Notes: generated by a model from the sequence alone, not told the origin. DNA of 64,000 nucleotides from Chryseobacterium oleae (GCF_900115055.1 NZ_FOVD01000002.1:62001-126000), one strand, 5' to 3'; shown: positions 16,804-26,047, numbered from the stretch's first letter. Numbers and translations are program-made.

Positions 16804-17463
16804 ATGAGAAAAAAACTGTTTTCTTTAGCTATTCCTGCTTTATTTGTGGCAGCTGTAGCGGTTTCTTGTAAAAAAGACAAACCGGTTACCAGCGAAAGCA
16901 ATGAGGTGGCAACTACAAAAGACGGGAACCAGTACACACTGGATACATTAAACAGTAAAGTGGAGTGGAAAGGATATAAAGTATTCAAGACTGAAAGCAC
17001 AAGCCATTTCGGAACCATCAAGTTTGAAAGTGGTGATGTGACGGTAAAAGATGGAAAGCTTGAAAGCGGAAAATTTGTTGCTGATATGGCTTCTCTGACG
17101 TCTGTAGATCTGAAAGATGATGCTGAACAGTTAGGAAAACTGAACGGTCATCTGAAGAGCGGAGATTTCTTTGAAGTGGAAAAATTCCCGACGGCTTCGT
17201 TTGAAATTACGAAAGTGACCCCTTCTACGGAAGGCGATTACAATACGCTTCTTGATGGTAATTTGACGATCAAAGGCATTTCAAAACCGGTTCAGTTTAA
17301 GGCTAATGTCTCTGTGAAAGACGGAGAAGTAAGCGTAGCTACCGAGCCTAAGGATATTAAAAGAGAAGAGTTTGGCGTGAAGTTCCAGGCTCCTGCTGAA
17401 AACGGCGTGATTAAGGATGATGTAACTCTTCAGATCAGCGTTAAAGCTTTAGAAAAGAAATAA
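16804..17463 (+). CDS. YceI-like lipoprotein
   Basis: A 219-residue envelope protein. MRKKLFSLAIPALFVAAVAVSC is a lipoprotein signal with Cys22 as lipid site. The remainder (from about residue 45) is a YceI lipocalin-like domain, including TLDTLNSKVEWKGYKVFKT and GNLTIKGISKPVQF. YceI proteins bind isoprenoids or amphiphiles; the ligand here is not known. It has its own terminator at 17495 and is monocistronic. Confidence 0.92.
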   Translation: MRKKLFSLAIPALFVAAVAVSCKKDKPVTSESNEVATTKDGNQYTLDTLNSKVEWKGYKVFKTESTSHFGTIKFESGDVTVKDGKLESGKFVADMASLTSVDLKDDAEQLGKLNGHLKSGDFFEVEKFPTASFEITKVTPSTEGDYNTLLDGNLTIKGISKPVQFKANVSVKDGEVSVATEPKDIKREEFGVKFQAPAENGVIKDDVTLQISVKALEKK

Positions 17464-17494
17464 TTTTTTTATTTAAGTGAAATAAGTGATTGAA

Positions 17495-17526
17495 GTCTGC
17501 CTCCCATAAAGGGGCAGATTTTTTTA
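17495..17526 (+). terminator. Intrinsic terminator after yceI-like gene
   Basis: TCTGCCTC / GGGGCAGA stem with a seven-base loop, followed by seven T. Confidence 0.85.
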
Positions 17527-17556
17527 TCACAGATTCATTATTAAACTTAAAAAACG

Positions 17557-17564
17557 TATTTTTG
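17557..17564 (+). promoter_or_regulatory. -7 box of pheS
   Basis: TATTTTTG, 25 bases before the pheS ATG, fits TAnnTTTG; no -33 TTTG at the usual distance. Confidence 0.45.
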
Positions 17565-17589
17565 CAAAACATTTTGAAAGGGTAAAACA

Positions 17590-18600
17590 ATGATAGAAAA
17601 GATAGAAGAACTACTTACCGAAGTAAACAGCTTCAATGCTACGTCTAAAGAGGAAATTGAAAACTTCCGGATTAAGTATAATGGTAAAAAAGGTGTTCTG
17701 AATGATTTTTTTGAAAAATTTAAAGAAGTTCCAAACGACCAGAAAAAAGAATTCGGACAGAAGATTAATTCTTTGAAACAGGCTGTTGCAGGAAAACTGG
17801 AAGATCTTAAAGATTCTTCCCAGTCTGCTATTGTCACAGAAAAAGAAGATCTTACAAGACCTGCTTTTCCATTGGATCTTGGGTCCAGACATCCGATCAA
17901 TCTGGTGAAAAACAGAATTATTGAGATTTTCAAATCAATAGGTTTCGCAGTAGCCGACGGTCCTGAAATAGAGGATGACTGGCATAACTTTACAGCGCTT
18001 AACCTTCCTGAATACCATCCGGCAAGAGATATGCAGGATACTTTCTTCATCGAGCAGAATCCTGACGTCCTTTTAAGAACGCATACTTCTTCCGTACAGA
18101 TCCGTTATATGGAAGAAAACCAGCCGCCGATCAGAATTCTTTCTCCGGGAAGAGTATTTAGAAATGAGGCTATTTCTTCACGTTCACACTGTATATTCCA
18201 TCAGATCGAAGGTTTGTATATTGACGAGAATGTAAGTTTTGCAGATCTTAAGCAGACGATCCAGTTCTTTACGACGGAACTTTTCGGAAAATCTAAGATC
18301 AGAATGAGACCTTCTTATTTCCCGTTCACGGAACCTAGTGCTGAAATCGATGTATATTGGGGATTAAACTCTGAAACCGATTACAGAATTACAAAAGGAA
18401 CAGGCTGGCTGGAAATCATGGGTTGCGGAATGGTAGATCCTGCCGTTCTGAAAAATGTGAATATCGATGCTGAGAAATATTCAGGATACGCTTTCGGAAT
18501 GGGTATTGAAAGAATCACAATGCTTCTTTACCAGATGAGTGATATCAGAATGTTCTTCGAAAATGATATCAGAACTTTAGAACAGTTTAAATCACTATAA
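17590..18600 (+). CDS. pheS: Phenylalanyl-tRNA synthetase alpha subunit
   Basis: A 336-residue cytosolic class II synthetase subunit. An N-terminal coiled coil (about residues 1-85) precedes the catalytic core; motif 2 is [19 protein letters not shown] and motif 3 is [14 protein letters not shown] near the C-terminus. It charges tRNA-Phe as an alpha2-beta2 enzyme with PheT, whose gene is not in the window. A strong terminator follows at once, so pheS is not co-transcribed with a downstream pheT. Confidence 0.97.
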   Translation: MIEKIEELLTEVNSFNATSKEEIENFRIKYNGKKGVLNDFFEKFKEVPNDQKKEFGQKINSLKQAVAGKLEDLKDSSQSAIVTEKEDLTRPAFPLDLGSRHPINLVKNRIIEIFKSIGFAVADGPEIEDDWHNFTALNLPEYHPARDMQDTFFIEQNPDVLLRTHTSSVQIRYMEENQPPIRILSPGRVFRNEAISSRSHCIFHQIEGLYIDENVSFADLKQTIQFFTTELFGKSKIRMRPSYFPFTEPSAEIDVYWGLNSETDYRITKGTGWLEIMGCGMVDPAVLKNVNIDAEKYSGYAFGMGIERITMLLYQMSDIRMFFENDIRTLEQFKSL

Positions 18601-18604
18601 AAAA

Positions 18605-18638
18605 TAAACCTCCGGAAATTCCGGAGGTTTTTGTTTTT
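18605..18638 (+). terminator. Intrinsic terminator after pheS
   Basis: Perfect hairpin AACCTCCGGAA / TTCCGGAGGTT followed by TTTTGTTTTT. Confidence 0.92.
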
Positions 18639-18977
18639 AATTACTGACCTAAGAAACAAAACGTAATTAAAAACGATTTTATTGAAAATGTACAACGTGT
18701 ATTGTCTTTTTTATCAACTGACATAAAAAACACTTTTCTTCTTTCCAAACCACATTCTTGTTGTGGTATTTTAAAGTATCCTTCATATCTGCTTCTATTA
18801 GTAAGACAACCCACATTAAAAATCTATTACAGACTTTTGAAAAAAAAGAAAATAATTTTCTTAGCTGGAGATATTACTTATACATTGTAACGATTAAATG
18901 TTAAACAGGAGCTCTTCTTTAAAACAAATCTGGCTTTTATATAGTTTTACCATATTAATTTTTATTAATAACTAAGT
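18639..18977. other. Gap without recognisable gene
   Basis: AT-rich stretch between the pheS terminator and the next gene. A 62-codon frame (18702-18890) is present, but it has no good start, no family features and biased Ser/Leu/Lys content, so it is not called. No repeat family or RNA was recognised. Confidence 0.4.
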
Positions 18978-19523
18978 ATGAGAAAATTATTATTGTTTCC
19001 ACTTTTGATGGTTGTGAGTATTTTAAGTGCTCAAAAATTTGAAGTTTCAGCAAGTTATGGCGCATCTTCCGTGTATGACGCAACCTATGAACTGGCATCT
19101 GCTATTACGATCTATAGCATTACAAAAGAAAGCAATCCTTCAAGTGTAGGAGTGGCTGCTATAGGAGTAGCGATGTACAGTGAAAATATGAAATGGCGTT
19201 ATGGAGTAGATGTTGCGAATGAGTTTTTCAATAAAACAGCATCTATTTCCAGACAAAATATCTTATCGGTATTACCGAAAGTAGATTATTTCTGGTTAAG
19301 AAAAGAAAAACTTGGATTGTATTCAGGTGCTGCTGCCGGAGTCACTTTTGTAAACACTACGTATGTGGATAAAGATAAGAAGGAAAGAAAAGATACTGAT
19401 AGCGTATTTGGCTTCAACGTTGTACCTATTGGCGTTAAGTATGGGGGAGATCTGAGTGTTTTCCTGGAAACCAATATAGGAATGAAAGGAATTGTCCAAG
19501 GAGGCGTATCCTACAAGTTTTAG
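18978..19523 (+). CDS. Small secreted or outer-membrane beta-rich protein
   Basis: A 181-residue protein with a signal peptide ending SAQ (residue 19). Alternating hydrophobic strands (for example KFEVSASYGASSVYD and the C-terminal GGVSYKF) suggest a small beta-barrel, with a C-terminal Phe typical of outer-membrane proteins. No family is recognised. It is monocistronic and shares a terminator with the convergent DUF3108 gene. Confidence 0.8.
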   Translation: MRKLLLFPLLMVVSILSAQKFEVSASYGASSVYDATYELASAITIYSITKESNPSSVGVAAIGVAMYSENMKWRYGVDVANEFFNKTASISRQNILSVLPKVDYFWLRKEKLGLYSGAAAGVTFVNTTYVDKDKKERKDTDSVFGFNVVPIGVKYGGDLSVFLETNIGMKGIVQGGVSYKF

Positions 19524-19534
19524 CAATTAAAAAT

Positions 19535-19568
19535 AAAAAAGGAACCGTTTTAAACAGTTCCTTTTTAT
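19535..19568. terminator. Bidirectional terminator
   Basis: GGAAC-GTTT / AAAC-GTTCC stem flanked by A-run and T-run, lying between two convergent genes; works for either strand. Confidence 0.8.
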
Positions 19569-19588
19569 ATGGTAGATGATTTTATCTT

Positions 19589-20359
19589 TTATTTAAGATA
19601 CTTCAAAGGGTATTTCACATTTTTAAGGTCATCAATACTTGCTTTCAGAGATCCTACGGCCAGTTCGGCTTTCAGAAGCATCGGGATATGGTTTGCATCA
19701 TTGGTCACCCACATCGTAACGCCTTCCTTTTCCTTGAAAACCCTTCCGCTTTTTACAGAAGGAATAATTTTAAGACAGTTGATGGTCCCGAATTTTGTCT
19801 TCAGATCTTCATTGCCCGTTACTTTCAGCTGAAACGGAAACATTTCATCGTCAATCCAGACATTCATATTGATCACGGTTCCTACTTTCAGCTCGCTGGT
19901 GCTTTTGCTTCTCAGATAATAAAAGCAGGAAAGCATATCCTGAACTCCTTTGATGGATTTTAAGACCTTTGAGCCATTGGCAGGTGTTTTTTTATCCGTT
20001 AATATCAACGTATGATTATCGTGGTTGAAAACGGTCTCAAAATGCTGGCGATAGCTGCCTTCACGCACATTTCTCACATAAAAGCTGGGAAGTCCGGTAT
20101 CTGTATTGATGAAACTTTCATAGAGATCTTCTACTTTAAAGAAGGCTTTTACAGCTCCCGTAGTCTGTCCCGTACCTTTAACGTAGAGATGGGGAGCACC
20201 CATATAAGTTGTTTTTTTGGCGGTTAGATTGGCGGTTCCGGCATTCAGGATTCCGTAGTGGATTCTGAAGGTAATGGACTCACCATCAGCAATATTATCG
20301 ATCTGAGCGTAACTCAGCAAGAACGTAAATACTGCAAAAAAACTTAAAATTTTCTTCAT
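19589..20359 (-). CDS. DUF3108-type exported protein
   Basis: A 256-residue protein with a signal peptide ending SYAQ. The mature part (GESITFRIHYGILNAGTANLT, then VWIDDEMFPFQLKVTGNEDL and a C-terminal VWVTNDANHIP-like segment) fits the DUF3108 family of periplasmic beta-rich proteins. The function is unknown. Monocistronic; convergent with the preceding gene. Confidence 0.82.
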   Translation of the reverse strand: MKKILSFFAVFTFLLSYAQIDNIADGESITFRIHYGILNAGTANLTAKKTTYMGAPHLYVKGTGQTTGAVKAFFKVEDLYESFINTDTGLPSFYVRNVREGSYRQHFETVFNHDNHTLILTDKKTPANGSKVLKSIKGVQDMLSCFYYLRSKSTSELKVGTVINMNVWIDDEMFPFQLKVTGNEDLKTKFGTINCLKIIPSVKSGRVFKEKEGVTMWVTNDANHIPMLLKAELAVGSLKASIDDLKNVKYPLKYLK

Positions 20360-20475
20360 GATATGACATTTAACAAAAACACTGCCAAATTTAAGAATCC
20401 TAATGATTTACAGAGATTTGATAAATCTCAGGTTTTTATTTAGAATCAATTAAATATGCTTCGCATTAAAATTAG

Positions 20476-20483
20476 TAAATTTG
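20476..20483 (+). promoter_or_regulatory. -7 box of the ferredoxin reductase gene
   Basis: TAAATTTG fits TAnnTTTG and ends 33 bases before the ATG. It would drive the reductase-ferredoxin pair. Confidence 0.45.
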
Positions 20484-20516
20484 CAGTTACATGTATAATT
20501 AAATTATCTTATTATT

Positions 20517-21572
20517 ATGATAACCACTGATATATTGATCATAGGTGCCGGACCTACCGGGCTTTTCGCTGTTTTTGAAGCAGGTTTATTAAAAATGAAG
20601 TGCCATATTATTGATGCGCTTCCACAGCCGGGAGGACAGCTAGCTGAGCTTTATCCTAAAAAACCTATTTTCGATATTCCGGGATATCCTTCTGTGAATG
20701 CAGGAGAATTAGTAGATAATTTGATGGAGCAGATCAAGCAGTTCCAGCCAGGATTCACTTTAGGAGAAACTGCTGTTTCTTACACTAAGGTAGATGATGA
20801 ATGGTTTGAAGTGATCACCAACAAAGGAACGGTTCACAGATGTAAAGCGATTGCTATTGCCGGTGGATTGGGAACTTTTGAACCTAGAAAACCTACTTTC
20901 GAGAATGTAGCTGACTATGAAGAGAAAGGTCTTGAATATTTCGTGAAAGAACCTGAACATTTCAGAAACAAAAAAGTAGTGATCGCCGGAGGTGGAGATT
21001 CTGCTTTGGACTGGAGTGTTTTCCTTTCGAATGTTGCAAGTGAAGTGACTTTGATCCACAGAAGAAATGAATTCAGAGGAGCTTTGGATTCTGTAGAAAA
21101 AGTGCAGGATCTTAAAAACCAGGGAAAAATTAAATTAATCACGCCTGCTGAAGTGACCGGTATCAAAGGTGACGGAAAAGTAGAAGCGATTACCGTTGAG
21201 ATTGAAGGGCAGGACGCTTACGATATTGAAACAGATTATTTCATTCCTTTATTCGGACTGACTCCAAAATTGGGTGAGATCGGAAACTGGGGACTGAATA
21301 TCGAGAAAAATGCTATCGTTGTTAACAATGCTCTTGATTATCAAACAAACATTGACGGAATCTACGCAATCGGAGATATCAATACCTATCCGGGTAAACT
21401 GAAGCTGATCCTTTGCGGTTTCCACGAAGCGACTTTGATGTGTCAAAGTGTTTACAACAGACTGAATCCAGGGAAAAAATTTGTACTTAAATATACGACA
21501 GTAAGCGGTGTAGACGGATTTGACGGTAGCCGTAAAGAAGCAGAAAAGGCAGTTGTGAAAAAAATTGACTAA
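20517..21572 (+). CDS. Ferredoxin/flavodoxin-NADP+ reductase (TrxR-like type)
   Basis: A 351-residue cytosolic flavoprotein. The FAD loop is IIGAGPTG (8-15), the segment PQPGGQLAELYPKK is typical of the YumC-like thioredoxin-reductase-type FNRs, and the NAD(P) site is VVIAGGGDSALDW. The CxxC pair of true thioredoxin reductases is absent, which supports a ferredoxin reductase. It is followed 12 bases later by a 2Fe-2S ferredoxin, its likely partner. The two form an electron-transfer module from NADPH. Confidence 0.92.
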   Translation: MITTDILIIGAGPTGLFAVFEAGLLKMKCHIIDALPQPGGQLAELYPKKPIFDIPGYPSVNAGELVDNLMEQIKQFQPGFTLGETAVSYTKVDDEWFEVITNKGTVHRCKAIAIAGGLGTFEPRKPTFENVADYEEKGLEYFVKEPEHFRNKKVVIAGGGDSALDWSVFLSNVASEVTLIHRRNEFRGALDSVEKVQDLKNQGKIKLITPAEVTGIKGDGKVEAITVEIEGQDAYDIETDYFIPLFGLTPKLGEIGNWGLNIEKNAIVVNNALDYQTNIDGIYAIGDINTYPGKLKLILCGFHEATLMCQSVYNRLNPGKKFVLKYTTVSGVDGFDGSRKEAEKAVVKKID

Positions 21573-21584
21573 TTTTGCATTATT

Positions 21585-21914
21585 ATGTCAGATATTAATA
21601 TAAAGATCACCGATCGGGAGGGGATCACCCATGATGTTGTAGCACCTACAGATATGTCTATGAACCTGATGGAGATCATCCGTTCTTATGAATTGGCGGA
21701 AGAAGGAACTATCGGAGTTTGTGGCGGAATGGCGATGTGCGCCTCCTGTCAGGTATATGTGATCACTGATCCGGGCCTTGAGCCTATGGGAGATGAAGAA
21801 GATGCCATGCTGGCGGAAGCTTACCACGTAAAAGACAACAGCAGACTGGGATGCCAGCTGCATATGATGGATTCCATGGAGGGTCTTGAAGTGGCGATTG
21901 CTCCTTATCCTTAG
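21585..21914 (+). CDS. 2Fe-2S ferredoxin (adrenodoxin type)
   Basis: A 109-residue ferredoxin with the cluster ligands Cys46, Cys52, Cys55 (CGGMAMCASC) and Cys90 (RLGCQL). The pattern fits adrenodoxin/putidaredoxin-like proteins. It is co-transcribed with the reductase just upstream. The terminal electron acceptor is not encoded nearby. Confidence 0.95.
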   Translation: MSDINIKITDREGITHDVVAPTDMSMNLMEIIRSYELAEEGTIGVCGGMAMCASCQVYVITDPGLEPMGDEEDAMLAEAYHVKDNSRLGCQLHMMDSMEGLEVAIAPYP

Positions 21915-21939
21915 ACTATATTAAATTTAATTAATATAT

Positions 21940-21970
21940 AAAAACCGCCTGGAAATTTCCGGGCGGTTTT
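21940..21970. terminator. Bidirectional terminator
   Basis: AAAACCGCC-GGAAA / TTTCC-GGCGGTTTT stem between the ferredoxin and a convergent gene; A/T tracts on both sides. Confidence 0.9.
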
Positions 21971-21971
21971 G

Positions 21972-22520
21972 CTATAGGTTGAATAGGGTAATAAGCTCGT
22001 TATACAGTTGGTTTAAATATTCTGTATCTGGTGAGCAGTTGCCATTATCAATTTCTAAATACTGATCTTTTTGTAAGGCGTATACCAATATTCCACCTCC
22101 GTCCATACACATTGATTCGACTTTATAATCAGTTTTTTGCCAAAAATTATTTTTCGTTATTAATGTTGAAAATTTGTGAAATTGGTCATTGGTTAACCTC
22201 TCTTCTTTTAAAGTTTCAATTCGTGGTTCCTGATATTCTCCAGTTTTTTGGTTATAACCACTTTTGTAGATTTTTTTCTTTACGATCGTTTTGATCTTTC
22301 CCTTTTTTTCAATCCGGATAAGATAATCTTCCTTGAATGCAGACCACTTAAAAAACTGATAAATTTCTTCATCATTTTTAAGTTTCGAGCTATTCATGCA
22401 CTTTAATGGTTTTTCTTTTAGATCGTTTAAGAAATATTGGCAGATAGCTTCGTCGGTATTCTGAGAATATAGATTAGAAACTCCAAATATCAATATTAAA
22501 AGTGAAAGAAGTTGTTTCAT
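21972..22520 (-). CDS. Secreted protein of unknown function
   Basis: A 182-residue protein with a signal peptide (MKQLLSLLILIFGVSNLYSQ). Four or five cysteines (CQYF, KCMN, SMCMDGGG, GNCSP) suggest disulfides in the periplasm. No family is recognised. It follows the LOG gene by only three bases, so the two are co-transcribed. Confidence 0.8.
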   Translation of the reverse strand: MKQLLSLLILIFGVSNLYSQNTDEAICQYFLNDLKEKPLKCMNSSKLKNDEEIYQFFKWSAFKEDYLIRIEKKGKIKTIVKKKIYKSGYNQKTGEYQEPRIETLKEERLTNDQFHKFSTLITKNNFWQKTDYKVESMCMDGGGILVYALQKDQYLEIDNGNCSPDTEYLNQLYNELITLFNL

Positions 22521-22523
22521 AAG

Positions 22524-23105
22524 CTATATTTCACTTTTCGAAATCCATTTCCCCACAGTAGGCGCCTCATAATTCCTCATTTTCTCCAAAATCTCATCAA
22601 TGTTTTCACTTATTAAAAGCATATCACGATTCACCAGCTTTAAAAATCCTTTATCCACCATCGTCTGAACCAGTTTTATCAGATCATCATAAAACCCGTC
22701 AATATTCAAAATTCCGATCGGTTTTTTATGAAGTCCAAGCTGCGCCCAGGTGATCATTTCAAAAAACTCTTCCAGGGTGCCATAGCCACCGGGAAGGACG
22801 ATCACACCTTCGCATAGGTCATTCATCTTCGTTTTTCTTTCGTGCATGGTTTCTACGATAATCAGCTCGGTTAGGTTTTTATGGGCAATTTCTTTGGATT
22901 GCAGGAAGTGGGGGAGAATTCCCGTGACTTTTCCTCCTGCGTTTAAAGTTCCGTCTGCGACAGCTCCCATCAGGCCTGTGTCTGCACCGCCATAAATCAA
23001 TTGAATCTGCTGTTTAGCCAGTGTTTCACCAAGCAGGAAAGCCTGTTCTCTATAAATATCATCTGTGCCGAAACTTGAGCCGCAGAATACTGTTATACTT
23101 TTCAT
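22524..23105 (-). CDS. LOG-family nucleoside 5'-monophosphate phosphoribohydrolase
   Basis: A 193-residue Rossmann-fold enzyme of the LOG (TIGR00730) family. It has the PGGYGTLEEF motif at 105-114, with Glu catalytic in relatives, and YGGADTGLMG near residue 38. Members split cytokinin riboside 5'-phosphate or other NMPs into base and ribose phosphate. Misannotation as lysine decarboxylase is common in this family. It precedes a secreted protein in the same transcript; an R4 element lies immediately upstream. Confidence 0.9.
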   Translation of the reverse strand: MKSITVFCGSSFGTDDIYREQAFLLGETLAKQQIQLIYGGADTGLMGAVADGTLNAGGKVTGILPHFLQSKEIAHKNLTELIIVETMHERKTKMNDLCEGVIVLPGGYGTLEEFFEMITWAQLGLHKKPIGILNIDGFYDDLIKLVQTMVDKGFLKLVNRDMLLISENIDEILEKMRNYEAPTVGKWISKSEI

Positions 23106-23129
23106 TATTTTAAATCTTGTTACATAATT

Positions 23130-23262
23130 TTTAAACCGTTAAGATCAATGACGTTATTAAGGAAAGGTAAGTAAAATATCAAAGATATTTTTAAGTTGTA
23201 CATTCTAAAGCGAAGCTAAATCTTAATATTCTTATAAGCTTAATAAATCTTAATGGTTTAAA
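23130..23262 (-). repeat. R4 MITE-like repeat, copy 1
   Basis: A 133-base element bounded by 14-base terminal inverted repeats (TTTAAACCGTTAAG at 23130-23143 and CTTAATGGTTTAAA at 23249-23262). It aligns along its whole length, inverted, with 43086-43217. An internal hairpin AAATATC/GATATTT is kept with a changed but still paired sequence in the other copy. It sits between two tandem minus-strand genes. Confidence 0.85.
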
Positions 23263-23297
23263 CTAAAAATATCCAAAATCATACGACTTTGGATATT
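23263..23297 (-). terminator. Intrinsic terminator after pepD
   Basis: ATATCCAAA / TTTGGATAT stem (23269-23277, 23288-23296) with TTTTTAG following on the minus strand. Confidence 0.75.
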
Positions 23298-23318
23298 CAA
23301 TATAGCAATTTTATCTTC

Positions 23319-24761
23319 TTATTTTAAAGGAATATTTGCTAAAATATCCTTGGTGAAACTCCAGAATTTCTGAGCAGAAGGAATATTCGCTTTTTCATCC
23401 GGAGAGTGTGCTCCTCTGATTGTAGGTCCAAAGCTTACCATTTCCATTTCAGGATAATTGGCTCCGATGATTCCACATTCCAGTCCTGCATGACAAGCAA
23501 CTACGTGAGGTTTTTCGCCAAACTTTTCGGTGTAGATTTTCTCCATCAGCTGTACAATCTCAGACCCCGGTTTTGGTTTCCATCCTGGATAAGAACCACT
23601 GAATTCAACGTTCATTCCTGCTAATTCTGCCACAGATTTTAACTGTTCTGCCACAGAATATTTGGATGAATCTACCGATGATCTGGTAAGGTTTAAAATT
23701 TTAAGTTCACCTCCTTTTAATTCAACTCTCGCAACATTGTTGGAGGCTTCTACAAGATCTTTTACGTCCGGACTCATTCTGTAAACGCCATTGTGAAGAG
23801 ATTTTAAAGTAAGAATGATCTTTTTTGAATCTTCCTCAGAGATAGCCAGGTCAGACGTTGTAGAGTTTTCAATATTGATATGAAGACCAGGTTCTACGGT
23901 AGCAAATTCTTCTAAGATATCTTTTTTAAGAGCGGTTGCCGCTTCAATGAATTCATGAGCATTTCTCACAGAAATAAGCGCTGCCCCTTCTCTTGGAATG
24001 GCATTTCTCAATCCACCGCCATCTATAGAGATCAGTTGGATATTTTGATTGACTAAGCCGGTGTAAAGAAGTCTTCCCAAAATAATATTGGAGTTTCCGA
24101 AACCTTTGTGGATATCCATTCCTGAATGTCCTCCCTGAAGGCCTTTCACTTCAAGTCTTACAATCTGTCCTTTTGCAGCTTCTGTTCCGTAGTTTTGAGT
24201 AATCGTTACATCTACACCCCCTGCACAACCGATATCGATCTCATCATCTTCTTCCGTATCAAGGTTCAACAGGATTTCTCCGGTTAATTGCCCTGGCTTC
24301 AAGCCTAAAGCACCTGTCATCCCCGTTTCTTCGTCAATGGTAAATAGCGCTTCCAAAGCCGAGTGTGGGATATCTGAACTTTCCAGGATAGACATGATCG
24401 TCGCTACTCCTAAACCGTTATCAGCACCTAAAGTGGTTCCTTTTGCTTTTACCCAGTCACCGTCAACTTCCATTTTAATCCCTTCCGTATCGAAGTCAAA
24501 ATTGGTATCGCTGTTTTTCTGGCATACCATATCCAGATGCGACTGAAGCACGATAGACTTGCGGTTTTCCATACCCGCCGTAGCCGGCTTTCTGATGATC
24601 ACGTTTCCTACTTCATCTACAGTAGTTTCCAACCCTAAATCTTCACCAAATCCTTTGATGAAAGCAATCACTCTTTCTTCTTTTTTAGACGGTCTTGGAA
24701 CTGCATTTAATTTGGAGAAATTTTTCCAGATAATTTGCGGTTCTATATTAGATAATTCCAT
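23319..24761 (-). CDS. pepD: Xaa-His dipeptidase (M20, PepD)
   Basis: A 480-residue cytosolic metallo-dipeptidase of the PepD/aminoacyl-histidine family. Zinc ligands and catalytic residues are visible: His75 and Asp77 in SHLDMVCQKN, Asp114 in LGADNGLG, Glu144/Glu145 in DEETGMTG. The full family length and the lid-domain insert are present. It releases amino acids from dipeptides such as carnosine-like substrates. Monocistronic, with terminators before and after. Confidence 0.94.
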   Translation of the reverse strand: MELSNIEPQIIWKNFSKLNAVPRPSKKEERVIAFIKGFGEDLGLETTVDEVGNVIIRKPATAGMENRKSIVLQSHLDMVCQKNSDTNFDFDTEGIKMEVDGDWVKAKGTTLGADNGLGVATIMSILESSDIPHSALEALFTIDEETGMTGALGLKPGQLTGEILLNLDTEEDDEIDIGCAGGVDVTITQNYGTEAAKGQIVRLEVKGLQGGHSGMDIHKGFGNSNIILGRLLYTGLVNQNIQLISIDGGGLRNAIPREGAALISVRNAHEFIEAATALKKDILEEFATVEPGLHINIENSTTSDLAISEEDSKKIILTLKSLHNGVYRMSPDVKDLVEASNNVARVELKGGELKILNLTRSSVDSSKYSVAEQLKSVAELAGMNVEFSGSYPGWKPKPGSEIVQLMEKIYTEKFGEKPHVVACHAGLECGIIGANYPEMEMVSFGPTIRGAHSPDEKANIPSAQKFWSFTKDILANIPLK

Positions 24762-24792
24762 GAAATTTTATTTTTATCAAAATTACAAAATA

Positions 24793-24826
24793 AAAAATGC
24801 TTCCGTGAATCCGAAAGCATTTTTTA
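24793..24826 (-). terminator. Intrinsic terminator after lipoprotein gene
   Basis: AAAATGCTT-CG / CG-AAGCATTTT stem with a T-run on the minus strand, between the lipoprotein gene and pepD. Confidence 0.85.
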
Positions 24827-24870
24827 TAAGGAGTACAGGGGTAAATTTATTTTTTAGCCCTTTCATTTTT

Positions 24871-25362
24871 CTAGCATCCACATTCGCCATAAATAGGCAT
24901 GGTTTCTACAGTACCGTCCGGTTTTTCAATCGTTAGTGTACCTTCGAACAGTAAAGCTTCTTCATGCTTTATTTTTTTACCTTTTACAGAGATCTTGTAG
25001 TTGTCGCTCTCAATTTCTTTGGTCAGTTCCTCATCCACTTCCATGTCGCTGGAGGAAATAAGATTCATTGCCAGTCTTTGACCATCCAGTTTCATATAGG
25101 CTGTTTTTCCGGCATCGTCGGCATAGATATACTTTTCGGCCTCAAAGTCAGCTTTGTTTCTTGCGAAATAGCATGAGCATTCTTTGATCTCTTTCGGAAA
25201 AGGGATAATGTCTACCTGGACCTTTCCTGATGCGGTATTTGTTTTAGCAGAATCCTTAACAATGTTCAAAGAATCTGTTGAAGCACTATCCTTAACGGTT
25301 TCTTTATCTTTTTTACAGGCGGTCAAAAGGAGCGCTGAAAAGAAAATGATTAGATATTTCAT
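24871..25362 (-). CDS. Lipoprotein of unknown function
   Basis: A 163-residue lipoprotein: MKYLIIFFSALLLTAC with Cys16 as lipid site, then a Lys/Ser/Thr-rich linker (to about residue 48) and a globular part with ECSCYFARNK and the C-terminal GECGC, which suggest a disulfide or metal site. No family is recognised. It starts 21 bases after the stop of the LURP-like gene and may share its transcript. Confidence 0.82.
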   Translation of the reverse strand: MKYLIIFFSALLLTACKKDKETVKDSASTDSLNIVKDSAKTNTASGKVQVDIIPFPKEIKECSCYFARNKADFEAEKYIYADDAGKTAYMKLDGQRLAMNLISSSDMEVDEELTKEIESDNYKISVKGKKIKHEEALLFEGTLTIEKPDGTVETMPIYGECGC

Positions 25363-25383
25363 TGTCTGTGGGGTTTTATTGTT

Positions 25384-25989
25384 TTAGCCTCTTGCTCTTT
25401 CCAGAAGAACCATCATCAGTAATGACAGGATCACTAAACTTTCGTCTTCGTCATCAATATCAATCACTCTGTCAAGCTGGAATCTTCTTCCAAAAAATGA
25501 AGGCATTTTTTTTAGTTTAAAATATTCTTTTCCGTCTATGCCTCTTACCGTATAAGCCGGGTTAAGAAAGTATCCTGTAAACATTCCTATGATTGGAATC
25601 TCGCTTACCATTCCGTCAAAGAATTTTGTCCATCCATTATCCTCTGTAACGATGAATTTAGGCTGATCGTTTGAATCCAGAATGTCATAGGTAGATTTCC
25701 AGAGAGAACGCATTCCTTTTCTGGCCAGTCTTCCGTAGTTTTTGTTGTCGGTAAGATCATTTAAAGAATAAGACGCATTGAAATCAATCCATTGGTTGGC
25801 TTTGATTCTGAAAAGCTCCTTAGTTTTGCTCTCGTCATTGAAAACGATCACATCTTCCTTCAGTTTGAACATTTTCTGACGTACATACGCTACATAATTT
25901 CCGTTTTTGTCAGTAATATTGAAGTCACTCGAGAGAGTTGAGATCTTAAATTTGAAATCCAGAGGATAATTTAGATTCTTAAGTACCAT
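25384..25989 (-). CDS. LURP-one/scramblase-like protein
   Basis: A 201-residue cytosolic protein. The repeated pattern of short beta strands with FNITDKNGNYVAYVRQKMFKLKEDVIVFND and TYDILDSNDQPKFIV fits the LURP-one-related (Tubby-like/scramblase) fold. The biochemical role in bacteria is unknown. It ends in the hydrophobic SLVILSLLMMVLLERARG, possibly a membrane-touching tail. A TATCTTTG -7 box lies upstream at 26017-26024. Confidence 0.7.
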   Translation of the reverse strand: MVLKNLNYPLDFKFKISTLSSDFNITDKNGNYVAYVRQKMFKLKEDVIVFNDESKTKELFRIKANQWIDFNASYSLNDLTDNKNYGRLARKGMRSLWKSTYDILDSNDQPKFIVTEDNGWTKFFDGMVSEIPIIGMFTGYFLNPAYTVRGIDGKEYFKLKKMPSFFGRRFQLDRVIDIDDEDESLVILSLLMMVLLERARG

Positions 25990-26016
25990 TTAGTCTATTT
26001 TTTTCATATTAGATCC

Positions 26017-26024
26017 CAAAGATA
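26017..26024 (-). promoter_or_regulatory. -7 box of the LURP-like gene
   Basis: TATCTTTG on the minus strand, 27 bases before the ATG; the R1 element begins 23 bases further upstream. Confidence 0.5.
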
Positions 26025-26047
26025 GAGGTTTTTTTAGAATGTTAGGG

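Noticed and set aside
18702..18890. 62-codon frame between pheS and the next gene
   Set aside because: No ATG with a plausible leader, low-complexity composition, no recognisable domain.
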